Source: Terrimonas pollutisoli | GTDB lineage: Bacteria > Bacteroidota > Bacteroidia > Chitinophagales > Chitinophagaceae | Reading direction: 5' to 3' | Length of the DNA stretch: 64,000 bases | Assembly: GCF_029360765.1 (NCBI RefSeq) | Contig: NZ_JARKNA010000005.1 | Coordinates: 124,001-188,000, forward strand | In this document: piece after piece, positions 1 through 7,557 of the stretch | Layout: every line of letters starts with the position of its first letter | Numbering within the stretch: the stretch's first letter is position 1 | The notes under the pieces: model-generated | Database searches by the model: none | What the model was told of the DNA's origin: nothing | The model's input: the letters and a program-made list of their open reading frames with translations, nothing else | Position numbers and translations under genes: made by a program

Positions 1-1
1 T

Positions 2-475
2 ATTGAAGTAGAGGACGTTACAGATGAAGTAGTTGGTATGATTTGTGTAAATCCAGAAACGGATGCATCAAAAACGGTGTTGGTGGTCAGTGAAAAAGGT
101 TATGGAAAAAGAACGAAAGTGGATGAATACCGTTACACCAACCGCGGCGGAAAAGGAGTCAAAACTATCAGTGTAACAGAAAAGACAGGTAAGCTGGTAG
201 GCTTGCTTGCCGTGGACGAATCCCAGGATATGATGATTACCTGTAAAAGCGGCGTTACCATCCGGATGAAGGTGGCTGATATCAGTGAACAGGGAAGGGC
301 CACACAGGGTGTGAAGCTGATCCGTCTCGATAATGGAGATGAAATTGCCGCCATTACCCAGCTGGATGACCAGGATCAACCCGAAAATGAAACGGCGAAC
401 GGCGAAGGAAATGGGCTGCCTGACGCAACGAATGGAAATGAAAATTCATCTTTGGATGATACAACGGAACAGTAA
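2..475 (+). CDS. gyrA: DNA gyrase subunit A, C-terminal part (5' end outside window)
   Basis: This is the 3' end of the gyrase A subunit, which cuts and reseals DNA in the A2B2 topoisomerase. Only the last blades of the C-terminal DNA-wrapping beta-pinwheel are present. The reading frame is open from base 2 with no start, so the gene begins upstream of the window. The pinwheel pattern is clear: VLVVSEKGYGKRT, then NRGGKGVKTI, then MMITCKSGVTIRM and GRATQGVKLIRL. After the last blade there is an acidic Asn/Glu/Asp-rich tail of about 40 residues, usual for GyrA. ParC is less likely because of the GYGKRT and RGGKGV blade signatures. Confidence 0.93.
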   Translation: MEVEDVTDEVVGMICVNPETDASKTVLVVSEKGYGKRTKVDEYRYTNRGGKGVKTISVTEKTGKLVGLLAVDESQDMMITCKSGVTIRMKVADISEQGRATQGVKLIRLDNGDEIAAITQLDDQDQPENETANGEGNGLPDATNGNENSSLDDTTEQ

Positions 476-507
476 AAGAAATTTTATCAATTTAAATTTG
501 AAAAAAT

Positions 508-651
508 GAGCCGGCTGTGGAATTGCCCAATGGCTCAAAAACAATAACAAAAAACATATGAAATGAGTCCCGACGTTTATAGTCGGACGAATTCCATCCC
601 GAAACAAGTTCGGGACAAGTTTTGGCTAAAAACAATAAAAAATAACAAATG
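508..651 (+). repeat. Tandem A-rich leader repeat (copy A of the leader family)
   Basis: Two leader-like units stand in tandem before the TPR gene. Unit 1 has a GAGCC/GGCTC stem (508-512 with 532-536) followed by an AAAAACAATAACAAAAAAC tract and ATG AAA TGA (558-566), a two-codon ORF. Unit 2 has a CCGAC/GTCGG hairpin (567-588), a CCCGAA/TTCGGG hairpin (598-614), then TTTTGGCTAAAAACAATAA and an A-rich run to the real ATG at 649. The same hairpin plus A-tract plus ATGAAA arrangement recurs before 31927 and 59151. Confidence 0.7.
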
Positions 652-1905
652 AAAAAAGTCACATTCGCCTTACTGATGCTCATGGCTGCTTTTATGGTAA
701 AAGCACAGAGTTACGATGAGATCAAACAATTTGTAATGCTTAACCAATATAAAAAAGCAAAAGAGGATGTAGATAAAAGAATGACCAATGCAAAATTTGC
801 CAGCAAGCCTGAGGCTTTTATTTTAAAGTCTACTATCTATGCCGGTCTTGCAGCAGACAGTGCAACTGTGCATACTCCTGAAGGTGCTGCACTTAGAGCA
901 GAAGCCGAAGCCGCCTTTAAAAAATACCAGGAAATGGAACCAGGCCTTGCCTTGTTAAAAGATCCGGTATATAAAAATTCGCTGGTCAATATTTATTCCG
1001 GCTATTTCAATGTTGGTTATAAAGAGTACGAGGCTAAAAAATTTGCTGAGGCTTATGAATCATTCAAGAAGGTAAATGATTATTCATCCCTGTTGAGCAG
1101 CCAGCAATTGCTGACCAGCCCGCTGGATACCAATGCCGTTATTCTTGCCGCCATCACCGCTGAAAACAGCAATCAAAAAGATGAAGCAGCTAAATACTAT
1201 GCAAAGCTGGCCGATGCAAAAATAACCGGTGCTAACTATGAAAGCATTTACCGCTTCCTGGTCACACATTATTTCACTAAAAAGGATATGGCCAATTTTG
1301 AAAAATATAAAGCGTTGGGTAAAGAGCTTTATCCCGGCAGCGAATTTTTCACGTATGATAAAACTGATTTCGCTGTAGGCCTGGAGTCAAGCTTTGAATC
1401 AAAGGTAAAATCACTGGAAGAAGTGCTGGCCAAAGATCCTACCAACTACAAAGCCAATTTATCACTCGGCCAGGTATTGTATGATACATTGAATTCAAAA
1501 GTAGAAGGAGCAGTGCCTCCGGCTAATGCAGAAGAAATTGAGAAAAAAATGGTGGCTGCTTTCACTGCTGCTGCCGAAGCGAAAGCCGATGAGCAACTTC
1601 CTTACCTGGTGATCGGCGACTACTTCGTAATGGTAAAAGCTGAAAAAGTAAAAAAATCAGACAAGAAGTATGGCGAATACCTGGAAGCAGGTAGAGAGCC
1701 TTATGAAAAGGCGGCTGCCATATTCGCAAAAAAAGGGCTTGCCAATCTTAATGGCAGCGATAAACAACAATACAAAAAAGCTGCTGGCTTCCTGGAAGAT
1801 ATTTACAACTATAAAAAGGAACAGGCTAAAGGCAAACCTGCTGAGATTGCAAAATATACGGCAGAGGCTAAGAAATGGGGTGACCTTTACCTGAGCATTA
1901 AATAA
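649..1905 (+). CDS. Secreted tetratricopeptide-repeat protein
   Basis: This 418-residue protein has a clear Sec signal peptide (hydrophobic stretch at residues 5-17, likely cut after A19, before QSYDE). It is largely alpha-helical. TPR-like helix pairs are visible around residues 130-145 (KKFAEAYESFKKV), 175-190 (EAAKYYAKLADAKI) and 260-275 (DPTNYKANLSLGQVLYD). It is lysine-rich and probably sits in the periplasm or on the membrane as a protein-interaction scaffold. No catalytic motif is visible and no specific role can be given. The ATG at 649 ends an A-rich leader with hairpins, and a strong terminator follows at 1929. The start is supported by the signal peptide directly behind it. Confidence 0.85.
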   Translation: MKKVTFALLMLMAAFMVKAQSYDEIKQFVMLNQYKKAKEDVDKRMTNAKFASKPEAFILKSTIYAGLAADSATVHTPEGAALRAEAEAAFKKYQEMEPGLALLKDPVYKNSLVNIYSGYFNVGYKEYEAKKFAEAYESFKKVNDYSSLLSSQQLLTSPLDTNAVILAAITAENSNQKDEAAKYYAKLADAKITGANYESIYRFLVTHYFTKKDMANFEKYKALGKELYPGSEFFTYDKTDFAVGLESSFESKVKSLEEVLAKDPTNYKANLSLGQVLYDTLNSKVEGAVPPANAEEIEKKMVAAFTAAAEAKADEQLPYLVIGDYFVMVKAEKVKKSDKKYGEYLEAGREPYEKAAAIFAKKGLANLNGSDKQQYKKAAGFLEDIYNYKKEQAKGKPAEIAKYTAEAKKWGDLYLSIK

Positions 1906-1928
1906 GCTGAACGATATATTTATGAAAG

Positions 1929-1954
1929 AGCCGCTTTACGAAGCGGCTTTTTTT
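1929..1954 (+). terminator. Rho-independent terminator after the TPR gene
   Basis: An 8-bp stem AGCCGCTT / AAGCGGCT with a TACG tetraloop is followed by a T run. It lies 24 bases after the stop codon of the TPR gene. Confidence 0.9.
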
Positions 1955-2119
1955 ATAGCCAGGGTTTGCCGAAAGTATTTTCTCGCAAAGACGGCTAAGA
2001 AAAGCAAACCTGCCTGACGATAGCTTATCCTTGCCCAAATTTTTATCCGTGCTTATTACATTATAGTTTAAACATGTACCTGTTTCCCGATTATTTCTTT
2101 CGGATAAGCAGACTCTGTT

Positions 2120-2150
2120 TACTTTCTTTTTCTTAAAAAAAAAGAAAGTA
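2120..2150. repeat. A/T-rich inverted repeat
   Basis: TACTTTCTTTTTCTT is followed at once by its near-complement, ending AAAGAAAGTA, giving an almost loopless 15-bp palindrome. It is not followed by a T run in either direction that would make it a normal terminator. It lies 15 bases before a second, nested inverted repeat. Confidence 0.7.
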
Positions 2151-2165
2151 ACAAAGAAAATTCAA

Positions 2166-2221
2166 GGCCAATTCTATGCAGTACATTTTCTTATGTGAAA
2201 ATTTCCACTGCAGAATTGGCC
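2166..2221. repeat. Nested inverted repeat (REP-like)
   Basis: The outer arms GGCCAATTCTATGCAGT (2166-2182) and ACTGCAGAATTGGCC (2207-2221) pair over 15 bp with a two-base bulge. An inner stem, ATTTTC with GAAAAT, lies between them. The result is one long hairpin with no coding function visible. No second copy exists in this window. Confidence 0.65.
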
Positions 2222-2459
2222 GATGAGAACAACATGAAATTTTAAAAACTTACAGGCACAAGACTCCGCTGCGTGTCATGAGTAGCCTCTGGATGCGCTG
2301 TGTTTTTCGCTTGCAGTCTCTTGAAATTAGGTGGCCGATAAATCGGCGAAAAACAAGGCGCTGGAATATTCCCGATTAGCTGACAATAGGCCGGGATCGC
2401 AGTGATTTGAAAACTACTCATTCTTCTTTGCGTTCGCTGCGTAAATTATTACCGGTGGG

Positions 2460-2975
2460 TTATTTCTTTTTTTTGAAAAATAACTCATCATAGCCGGTGC
2501 TGATGAAATAAGCGATCAGCCAGAAAACAACAGCCCCGAGTAAGGGCCAGATGAAATACACAAATACCGGCCGCAGATACCATTTGATTGCTGGAGTTTC
2601 GCTAACCGGCTCCCTTATAATTTCCGGTTGCTTAATTTGAACAACCGGGGCCGGAGATTCCTTGGGTTGATGGTTTATTTTGATGACAGGTGGCAGCGGC
2701 TTTTCAGCCACGGTGAATACAATAGGTTTGCCGGAAACCATTCCCAACGCTTCGGTGAAACTGCCGGCCTTTGCCACTTCAGGGTTTAACAGGGTGACCA
2801 GTTTTTTGCCGGGATGCTGGTAGTAGATGATATTCTTTTCGATCAGTACTTCCTTTGCCAGGTCGAGCATACCGGTAGATATACGGCCATGAAATACATC
2901 CTTGTTCCATGAAAAAGGATGGCTTTTATGTTCCTGGAAAATTGCTTCGCAGGCGGCTTGTAATTCCGGTGTCAT
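2460..2975 (-). CDS. Hypothetical protein with one C-terminal membrane anchor
   Basis: This 171-residue protein is of unknown family. The N-terminal ~85 residues look like a small folded domain (MTPELQAACEAIFQEHKSH...). A proline-rich linker follows (about residues 90-130, PLPPVIKINHQPKESPAPVV). A single transmembrane helix lies at about residues 137-160 (FVYFIWPLLGAVVFWLIAYF), and the protein ends in KKKK. It would be a tail-anchored inner-membrane protein with most of its mass on one side. It is monocistronic on the minus strand. Codon use resembles the neighbours. No function is assigned. Confidence 0.7.
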   Translation of the reverse strand: MTPELQAACEAIFQEHKSHPFSWNKDVFHGRISTGMLDLAKEVLIEKNIIYYQHPGKKLVTLLNPEVAKAGSFTEALGMVSGKPIVFTVAEKPLPPVIKINHQPKESPAPVVQIKQPEIIREPVSETPAIKWYLRPVFVYFIWPLLGAVVFWLIAYFISTGYDELFFKKKK

Positions 2976-3170
2976 GGGCAGCTTTTGCTTTCTCTACAAA
3001 TTGGGATGGGTGGTTGATAATAGAAATGGATCTGTGCTGGTGAAGCGAACTGCAATTTAATGCAAGTCTGTGTTATGACAAGATGTTGGCAAAAGAGTCT
3101 TTGTCGACTGATATTATTTTGAGTGGAACTGTGGTATTCGATTTTTATTATTTCATTCTATTACCAGTTA

Positions 3171-3557
3171 TCAGAAGGATATATTAAAATCACCTGCTTT
3201 CCCGAAGTAATTAAAGGTCTTGTCGATAAGAAATTTATTTCCCACGATGAAATCGGCAGGAAAACTATGGGATAGAAGAGTTGCAATTTCGATGTTTCCA
3301 AAATCAAGCTTTTGAATTACAAGTTTGCCTAAATACAGATTTCCTTCAGATTCTCCGTCAATAGGGTTGTGCTGTGCGATTGTTCCAATTACCGGCAGCT
3401 TTAATAAATCAATTAAATATTGTTTTAAATAAAATCCGTGTGCTCCCGTGTCTACAATGGCACTACATTCTATTAACTCATTATTGAAGTTAAATATGGA
3501 TACATCGTTTAAAATAGGGTATCCATATTCATTCAACTTCCCGGAAATTGTATCCAT
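3171..3557 (-). CDS. Retropepsin-like aspartic protease family protein
   Basis: This 128-residue protein carries the single-domain retropepsin signature AIVDTGAHGFYL at about residues 33-44, where Asp of DTGA is the catalytic residue in the family. Near the C-terminus DFIVGNKFL matches the second family motif (hydrophobic-hydrophobic-Gly). One domain of this size must dimerise to be active. There is no signal peptide. It starts 5 bases after the stop of the upstream membrane protein (3563-4408), so the two are probably cotranscribed. Both genes are more AT-rich than their surroundings, consistent with transfer. Proteolytic activity is inference from the motif only. Confidence 0.72.
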   Translation of the reverse strand: MDTISGKLNEYGYPILNDVSIFNFNNELIECSAIVDTGAHGFYLKQYLIDLLKLPVIGTIAQHNPIDGESEGNLYLGKLVIQKLDFGNIEIATLLSHSFPADFIVGNKFLIDKTFNYFGKAGDFNISF

Positions 3558-3562
3558 AGGAC

Positions 3563-4408
3563 TTATCTTTCGTTTTTTGAAACCAAATCAACGATTCTCT
3601 GTTTCAAAGAAGGCTTAGAGGCTATCTGAGTAAATTTTTCCTTCAACGCATAAATATACACTTCATTAATAGGGTAGTTCCCGTTGCCATCAATTCTTTT
3701 GTACGACCCTTTTACCCAAAAATAAATTTTGGCAATCCTTATTTTTGTTATCAGCGTCTTATTTGTGCTAATAACGGCGTCCTTACTCATTCTGAGATTA
3801 AATGGAATTAAGCTAGAATTATATTTTTCCACTTGATAAATACTTCCTGCCGTATCTTCTATCACAGTGCTTATATTTAATTTAAAATAAGAAGATCCAG
3901 CATCTTCGCTTTGAAAAGATATTCGAAACTTATACGAGCCATTTGAAGTGTCGACAAGTTCAACCCCTTTACAAGGTTGATTACAAATTCCGAAAACGGG
4001 AGGCTCTGTTTCTATTACTCTTGTTTTAGCCGAATCCCGAATGTTAATCAAAACCTCATTTAGAGAGTCAACTTTGTATCCGTATTTTCCTAATGTTTCA
4101 GTAATAAGTTTAGCGGATGAACTGTTGCTTCTGTCAAATTCTTTTTTCATTGACAATATTGAATTATCGTATTTCAGCTTTAGGTTTTCATCCCGCTTAT
4201 CTTGATCGATTTTTTGTTGCTCTTCAGACAAATAATTTTGAAATGCCGGCAGTACAACAAGTATTGCTGCACAGAAAATGAACCAAACGCCTGGTTTTGT
4301 TATTCTTTTTAACCCGGTTTTTGAGCGATCATATATTTCGTGGGTTGCTGATATAAAAGCTCCAATAGCCGTAAAAATTCCAAACATAATAATAATGGCT
4401 GTAATCAT
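3563..4408 (-). CDS. Membrane protein with coiled coil, unknown function
   Basis: This 281-residue protein has two N-terminal transmembrane helices (about residues 2-22, IIIMFGIFTAIGAF, and 41-60, VWFIFCAAILVVLPAF). A Lys/Glu/Asp-rich helical stretch follows that is likely a coiled coil (about 62-95). A beta-rich C-terminal domain (about 140-265) contains a CNQPC motif near residue 143. I do not recognise the family. It lies directly upstream of the retropepsin-like gene with a 5-base gap, which suggests the two work together, perhaps as a membrane sensor or anchor and its protease. The base composition is AT-rich. Confidence 0.7.
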   Translation of the reverse strand: MITAIIIMFGIFTAIGAFISATHEIYDRSKTGLKRITKPGVWFIFCAAILVVLPAFQNYLSEEQQKIDQDKRDENLKLKYDNSILSMKKEFDRSNSSSAKLITETLGKYGYKVDSLNEVLINIRDSAKTRVIETEPPVFGICNQPCKGVELVDTSNGSYKFRISFQSEDAGSSYFKLNISTVIEDTAGSIYQVEKYNSSLIPFNLRMSKDAVISTNKTLITKIRIAKIYFWVKGSYKRIDGNGNYPINEVYIYALKEKFTQIASKPSLKQRIVDLVSKNER

Positions 4409-4626
4409 CAGTAGTTTCGGTTTATCCTCCGAATATACCGATTTAAGGTACGCAGAACCAATCAGTAGGAGTTGTCTTAGTTCTCACGAAAGCAGCGTGG
4501 CTTTTTCTTTCAAACCAGTCCCCGTGCGCCATTTAACATAATATAAATTATAGGAAAAATGTTTTAATTTTGTAGCGGATTAAGATTGCTGGCCGGTCGG
4601 CATTATTGGTGCTTTCACTAATAGCT

Positions 4627-5529
4627 TTACCGGCCAGTTTTTATACTCAGCGTCCAGTCCGGCCCTGAACTCACTTTATACTTTTGCGCAAAATTTCCCC
4701 TATTAATTGCCACAGAAAAATTCATAAGGCTGTTGATATACGTTAAAGGTTTCCCTTCAGGCACGTCACCAAACGTGTTAGCGAATGGAACTTTACCGGT
4801 AAATACTGTTGAGTCTTTAAAAGCAATCCGGACTTCCAGCGAATCCCCGGATTTTATGCCGGCTGATTTGATCATATCATCGGGAATGTTAGTCCACACA
4901 TTCCCATATTGCGGATCCAGCACCTGGATATTTCCTTTTAAAAAAGCACTGTCTTTTTGTGCCCGCTGGTAAGAAATCATTTGCAGGGAATCTTTCAGCA
5001 ATGGCCCAACCTGTTCAAAATCGATGATACCTGCCGCCAATTTAGCGGCTGTGTACATATAGACATCGCGGCCATGAAATGTATAAGAACTGTCTGAACC
5101 CTGCCGCCGGTTTAAGTTTTCGTCTATCTGTCGTACTACATCAATTCCTTCCGATTCGGCTACTAGTGTAATGGTGCCGTTGTCAGGCGTAACAATATAA
5201 TGTCCCCGTTTTGTCTTTACGACTACTGATTTTCTTGCTGTGCCGACTCCCGGATCCACTACAGAAACAAACACCGTATTGGCGGGCCAAAATGGCATCA
5301 CCTGGTTTAAACGATACGCCGCCTCCCAGATATTATAGGCCGGTATTTCATGCGTGAGATCATAGACATTAATATCATCTGATACGCCATAAGCAACGCC
5401 TTTCATAGCCGCCACGGCCCCGTCTTTCACGCCAAAATCAGTTTGTATAACTACAGCAGCTTTTGAATGATCCTTTTGCTGACAGGCGGTAGCGAATAAT
5501 AGTAACAGTATTGTAATATAGCGGCTCAT
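4627..5529 (-). CDS. SAM hydroxide adenosyltransferase (DUF62 family), lipoprotein form
   Basis: This 300-residue protein has a lipoprotein signal (hydrophobic core followed by LFATAC, lipid Cys at residue 16). It then carries the S-adenosyl-L-methionine hydroxide adenosyltransferase fold (PF01887). Family motifs are intact: VVIQTDFGVKDGAVAAMKG (about 27-45), VYDLTHEIP, VSVVDPGVGT (about 90-99) and TPDNGT, where the family binds SAM between subunits. Known members split SAM to adenosine and methionine using water or hydroxide. An envelope-anchored version is odd because SAM is cytoplasmic, so the true substrate may differ. It is transcribed divergently from the gene at 5569, 39 bases away. 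Confidence 0.82.
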   Translation of the reverse strand: MSRYITILLLLFATACQQKDHSKAAVVIQTDFGVKDGAVAAMKGVAYGVSDDINVYDLTHEIPAYNIWEAAYRLNQVMPFWPANTVFVSVVDPGVGTARKSVVVKTKRGHYIVTPDNGTITLVAESEGIDVVRQIDENLNRRQGSDSSYTFHGRDVYMYTAAKLAAGIIDFEQVGPLLKDSLQMISYQRAQKDSAFLKGNIQVLDPQYGNVWTNIPDDMIKSAGIKSGDSLEVRIAFKDSTVFTGKVPFANTFGDVPEGKPLTYINSLMNFSVAINRGNFAQKYKVSSGPDWTLSIKTGR

Positions 5530-5568
5530 ATCTTATTTTATTTCGCTTAAAGTTATTTATTTGTCAGT

Positions 5569-6078
5569 ATGAAACTTCGTGAACGGCTATTAAAAGAACA
5601 TTCAAAAACCAACTGTACTGCCATCGTTAATTGGATTGGCGATTCTCAACAGCGGTTCGATGAGTTGTTTGATCTTTTCCTCAATGATGAATATCGTGTC
5701 GTGCAAAGAGCTGCGTGGCCATTAAGCTATGCCGTGATTGCTCATCCTAAATTAATAGTCAAACATTTTTCAAAGCTGTTCAAAAATCTTCAAAAGCCAG
5801 GCATTCATGATGCGGTAAAACGCAATACCATCCGGCTGCTACAGGATATCTCTATCCCCAAAAAATTTCATGGACAGGTGATGAATATCTGTTTCAATTA
5901 CATTAACTCCCCGGCAGAAAATGCTGCCGTTAAAGCTTTCGCTTTGACTGTTTTAGATAATTTATCTAAACAATACCCTGAAATAAAACCAGAGTTAAAA
6001 ACCATTATTGAAGATCGCTGGGATTATGAAACCGCAGCGTTTCATTCACGAGCCAGGAAAATTCTCAAAAAGCTTTGA
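5569..6078 (+). CDS. HEAT-like helical repeat protein, hypothetical
   Basis: This 169-residue cytoplasmic protein has no signal peptide or membrane segment. Successive amphipathic helix pairs are visible ([60 protein letters not shown]), and this arrangement is typical of HEAT/ARM solenoids. The C-terminus is basic (ARKILKKL). It is probably a protein-binding adaptor. No catalytic residues are apparent. The ATG at 5569 follows an A/T-rich leader, 39 bases from the divergent DUF62 gene. Confidence 0.7.
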   Translation: MKLRERLLKEHSKTNCTAIVNWIGDSQQRFDELFDLFLNDEYRVVQRAAWPLSYAVIAHPKLIVKHFSKLFKNLQKPGIHDAVKRNTIRLLQDISIPKKFHGQVMNICFNYINSPAENAAVKAFALTVLDNLSKQYPEIKPELKTIIEDRWDYETAAFHSRARKILKKL

Positions 6079-6132
6079 GGACCTTCTTGATCAGTTTACG
6101 CCATTCTGCAGTCAGAAATTTTGTTTGCTTTA

Positions 6133-7401
6133 TCATTTTCCAGGGTGCCGGTTAAATTCCTTAAATATTAAACGCAGGTTTTGATCATACGTAATATAAT
6201 TATAGAGCCAGTTGCAAAAGACAAAGAACCTGTTTTTGACCCCTAGAATCAACATGAGGTGCAATCCCATCCAGATCATCCAGGCCAATAAACCACCAAA
6301 ATGTAATTTGGGTTTTGGAACGTCTACGACGGCGAGGTTGCGGCCAACAGTGGCCATAGTGCCCTTGTCTTTATATTCAAATGCTGAAAACCTTGTATCG
6401 TTTTTCTGCTCCTTGATCAAATTGGAAGCAAGCATCCTGGCCTGTTGCATGGCTACGGGTGCTACCTGTGGATGACCAGTTGGATAAAGCGGCGTTTCCA
6501 TATAAGCCAGGTCACCGATCGCATAAATATTTTTAAATCCCTGCACCCGGCAGCGCCTGTCTGTCTTAACCCGGTTTCCTCGGGCAATTAAATTTTTGTC
6601 GATGCCCTCCGGCACGTTGCCTTTGATCCCCGCTGCCCATATCACCGTGCGGGTTGCAATTTTGCCAGCATCATGCAACAACACTTCTTCACCATCATAA
6701 TCTTTGACCAGGGTATTGGTCAATACTTTTACACCCAGCCTTTCCAGGTACTGTTGTGATTGAGCGGCTGATTTTTCACTCATCGCAACTAATGTTTTAC
6801 CGGTGCCTTCCAGCAGGTAAATGTTCATTTTACTGAAATCAAGCTCCGGGTATTCTTTGGGCAAAATGTATTTCTTCATTTCGGCCAATGCTCCTGCTAC
6901 TTCCACGCCGGTTGGTCCGCCACCCACTACTACAATATTCATTAGTTTTTGCAGCTCTGCGGTATCGTTAATGATTAAAGCGTTCTCCAGGTTCTGGAGC
7001 AGCCTGTACCGAAGTTGCAAGGCTTCCACCGTTGACTTCATCGGAAAGGCTTTTGCTTCCAGCTGCGCATTATTAAAGAAATTGGTATCGGCGCCGGTAG
7101 CCAATACCAGCACATCATAACTGATCGCTTCCGCATCAGTGAGGATCTTGTTTTCAGCAGGCACAACCTGTTTTAATTCAGCTAAACGGATGCGGACATT
7201 TTTACTGTTTTGAAAAACCTTTCGCAGCGGAAAAGAAATATTACTCGCATCCAGCCCGGCCGTAGCTACCTGGTAAAATAAGGGCTGAAACTGGTGATAA
7301 TTGAATTTATCAATAAGCAGCACTTCAAAGCCGGGCTTATTATTGAGCTTGCGGGCCAGCTTCAGCCCGCCGAAACCTGCGCCTATAATTACAACTTTCA
7401 T
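6133..7401 (-). CDS. ndh: Type II NADH dehydrogenase (NDH-2)
   Basis: This 422-residue flavoprotein transfers electrons from NADH to quinone without pumping protons. The N-terminal FAD-binding motif VVIIGAGFGGLKLAR is at residues 3-17. The quinone-region motif FNYHQFQPLFYQVATAGL is at about 38-55. The NADH-binding motif VVVGGGPTGVEVAGALAEM is at about 157-175. IYAIGDLAYME near residue 308 closes the FAD site. A C-terminal amphipathic and hydrophobic tail (about 370-410, LAWMIWMGLHLMLIL) is the usual membrane anchor. It sits only 1.7 kb from the complex I operon on the same strand, separated by the cytochrome gene on the other strand. Confidence 0.93.
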   Translation of the reverse strand: MKVVIIGAGFGGLKLARKLNNKPGFEVLLIDKFNYHQFQPLFYQVATAGLDASNISFPLRKVFQNSKNVRIRLAELKQVVPAENKILTDAEAISYDVLVLATGADTNFFNNAQLEAKAFPMKSTVEALQLRYRLLQNLENALIINDTAELQKLMNIVVVGGGPTGVEVAGALAEMKKYILPKEYPELDFSKMNIYLLEGTGKTLVAMSEKSAAQSQQYLERLGVKVLTNTLVKDYDGEEVLLHDAGKIATRTVIWAAGIKGNVPEGIDKNLIARGNRVKTDRRCRVQGFKNIYAIGDLAYMETPLYPTGHPQVAPVAMQQARMLASNLIKEQKNDTRFSAFEYKDKGTMATVGRNLAVVDVPKPKLHFGGLLAWMIWMGLHLMLILGVKNRFFVFCNWLYNYITYDQNLRLIFKEFNRHPGK

Positions 7402-7557
7402 ATTTCATCTATTAACGACACAAACTTACTAAATTTTCAATATTTTTTGAAATATTTATAAAACAATTAATCTCCCTATTTTTCTTTCTGTGTTATCTTG
7501 GACATTGAAATATGAATCTTCCAAATTATTATGCCACAGTTAAACATCAACTCCCCT

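Larger units (their letters stand above)
1955..2459. other. 505-base non-coding stretch with structured repeats
   Basis: No credible coding sequence is seen. The stretch holds two inverted repeats (2120-2150 and 2166-2221, listed separately). After them comes a non-coding segment with short GC-rich words (for example GTGGCCGATAAATCGGCG near 2331-2348, where CCGAT and ATCGG can pair). It looks like repeat or mobile-element debris. No transposase was found. Confidence 0.5.

Noticed and set aside
492..683. Minus-strand ORF (63 codons) and a similar one at 58906-59136 sharing the peptide TCPEL(V/A)SGWN
   Set aside because: Both lie antisense to the leader repeat before real genes. The shared peptide comes from the repeated DNA, not from a protein family.
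4589..4637. CTGGCCGGT/ACCGGCCAG inverted repeat at the end of the DUF62 gene
   Set aside because: It pairs well, but has a 31-base loop and no T run. It is too weak to call a terminator and may be chance.
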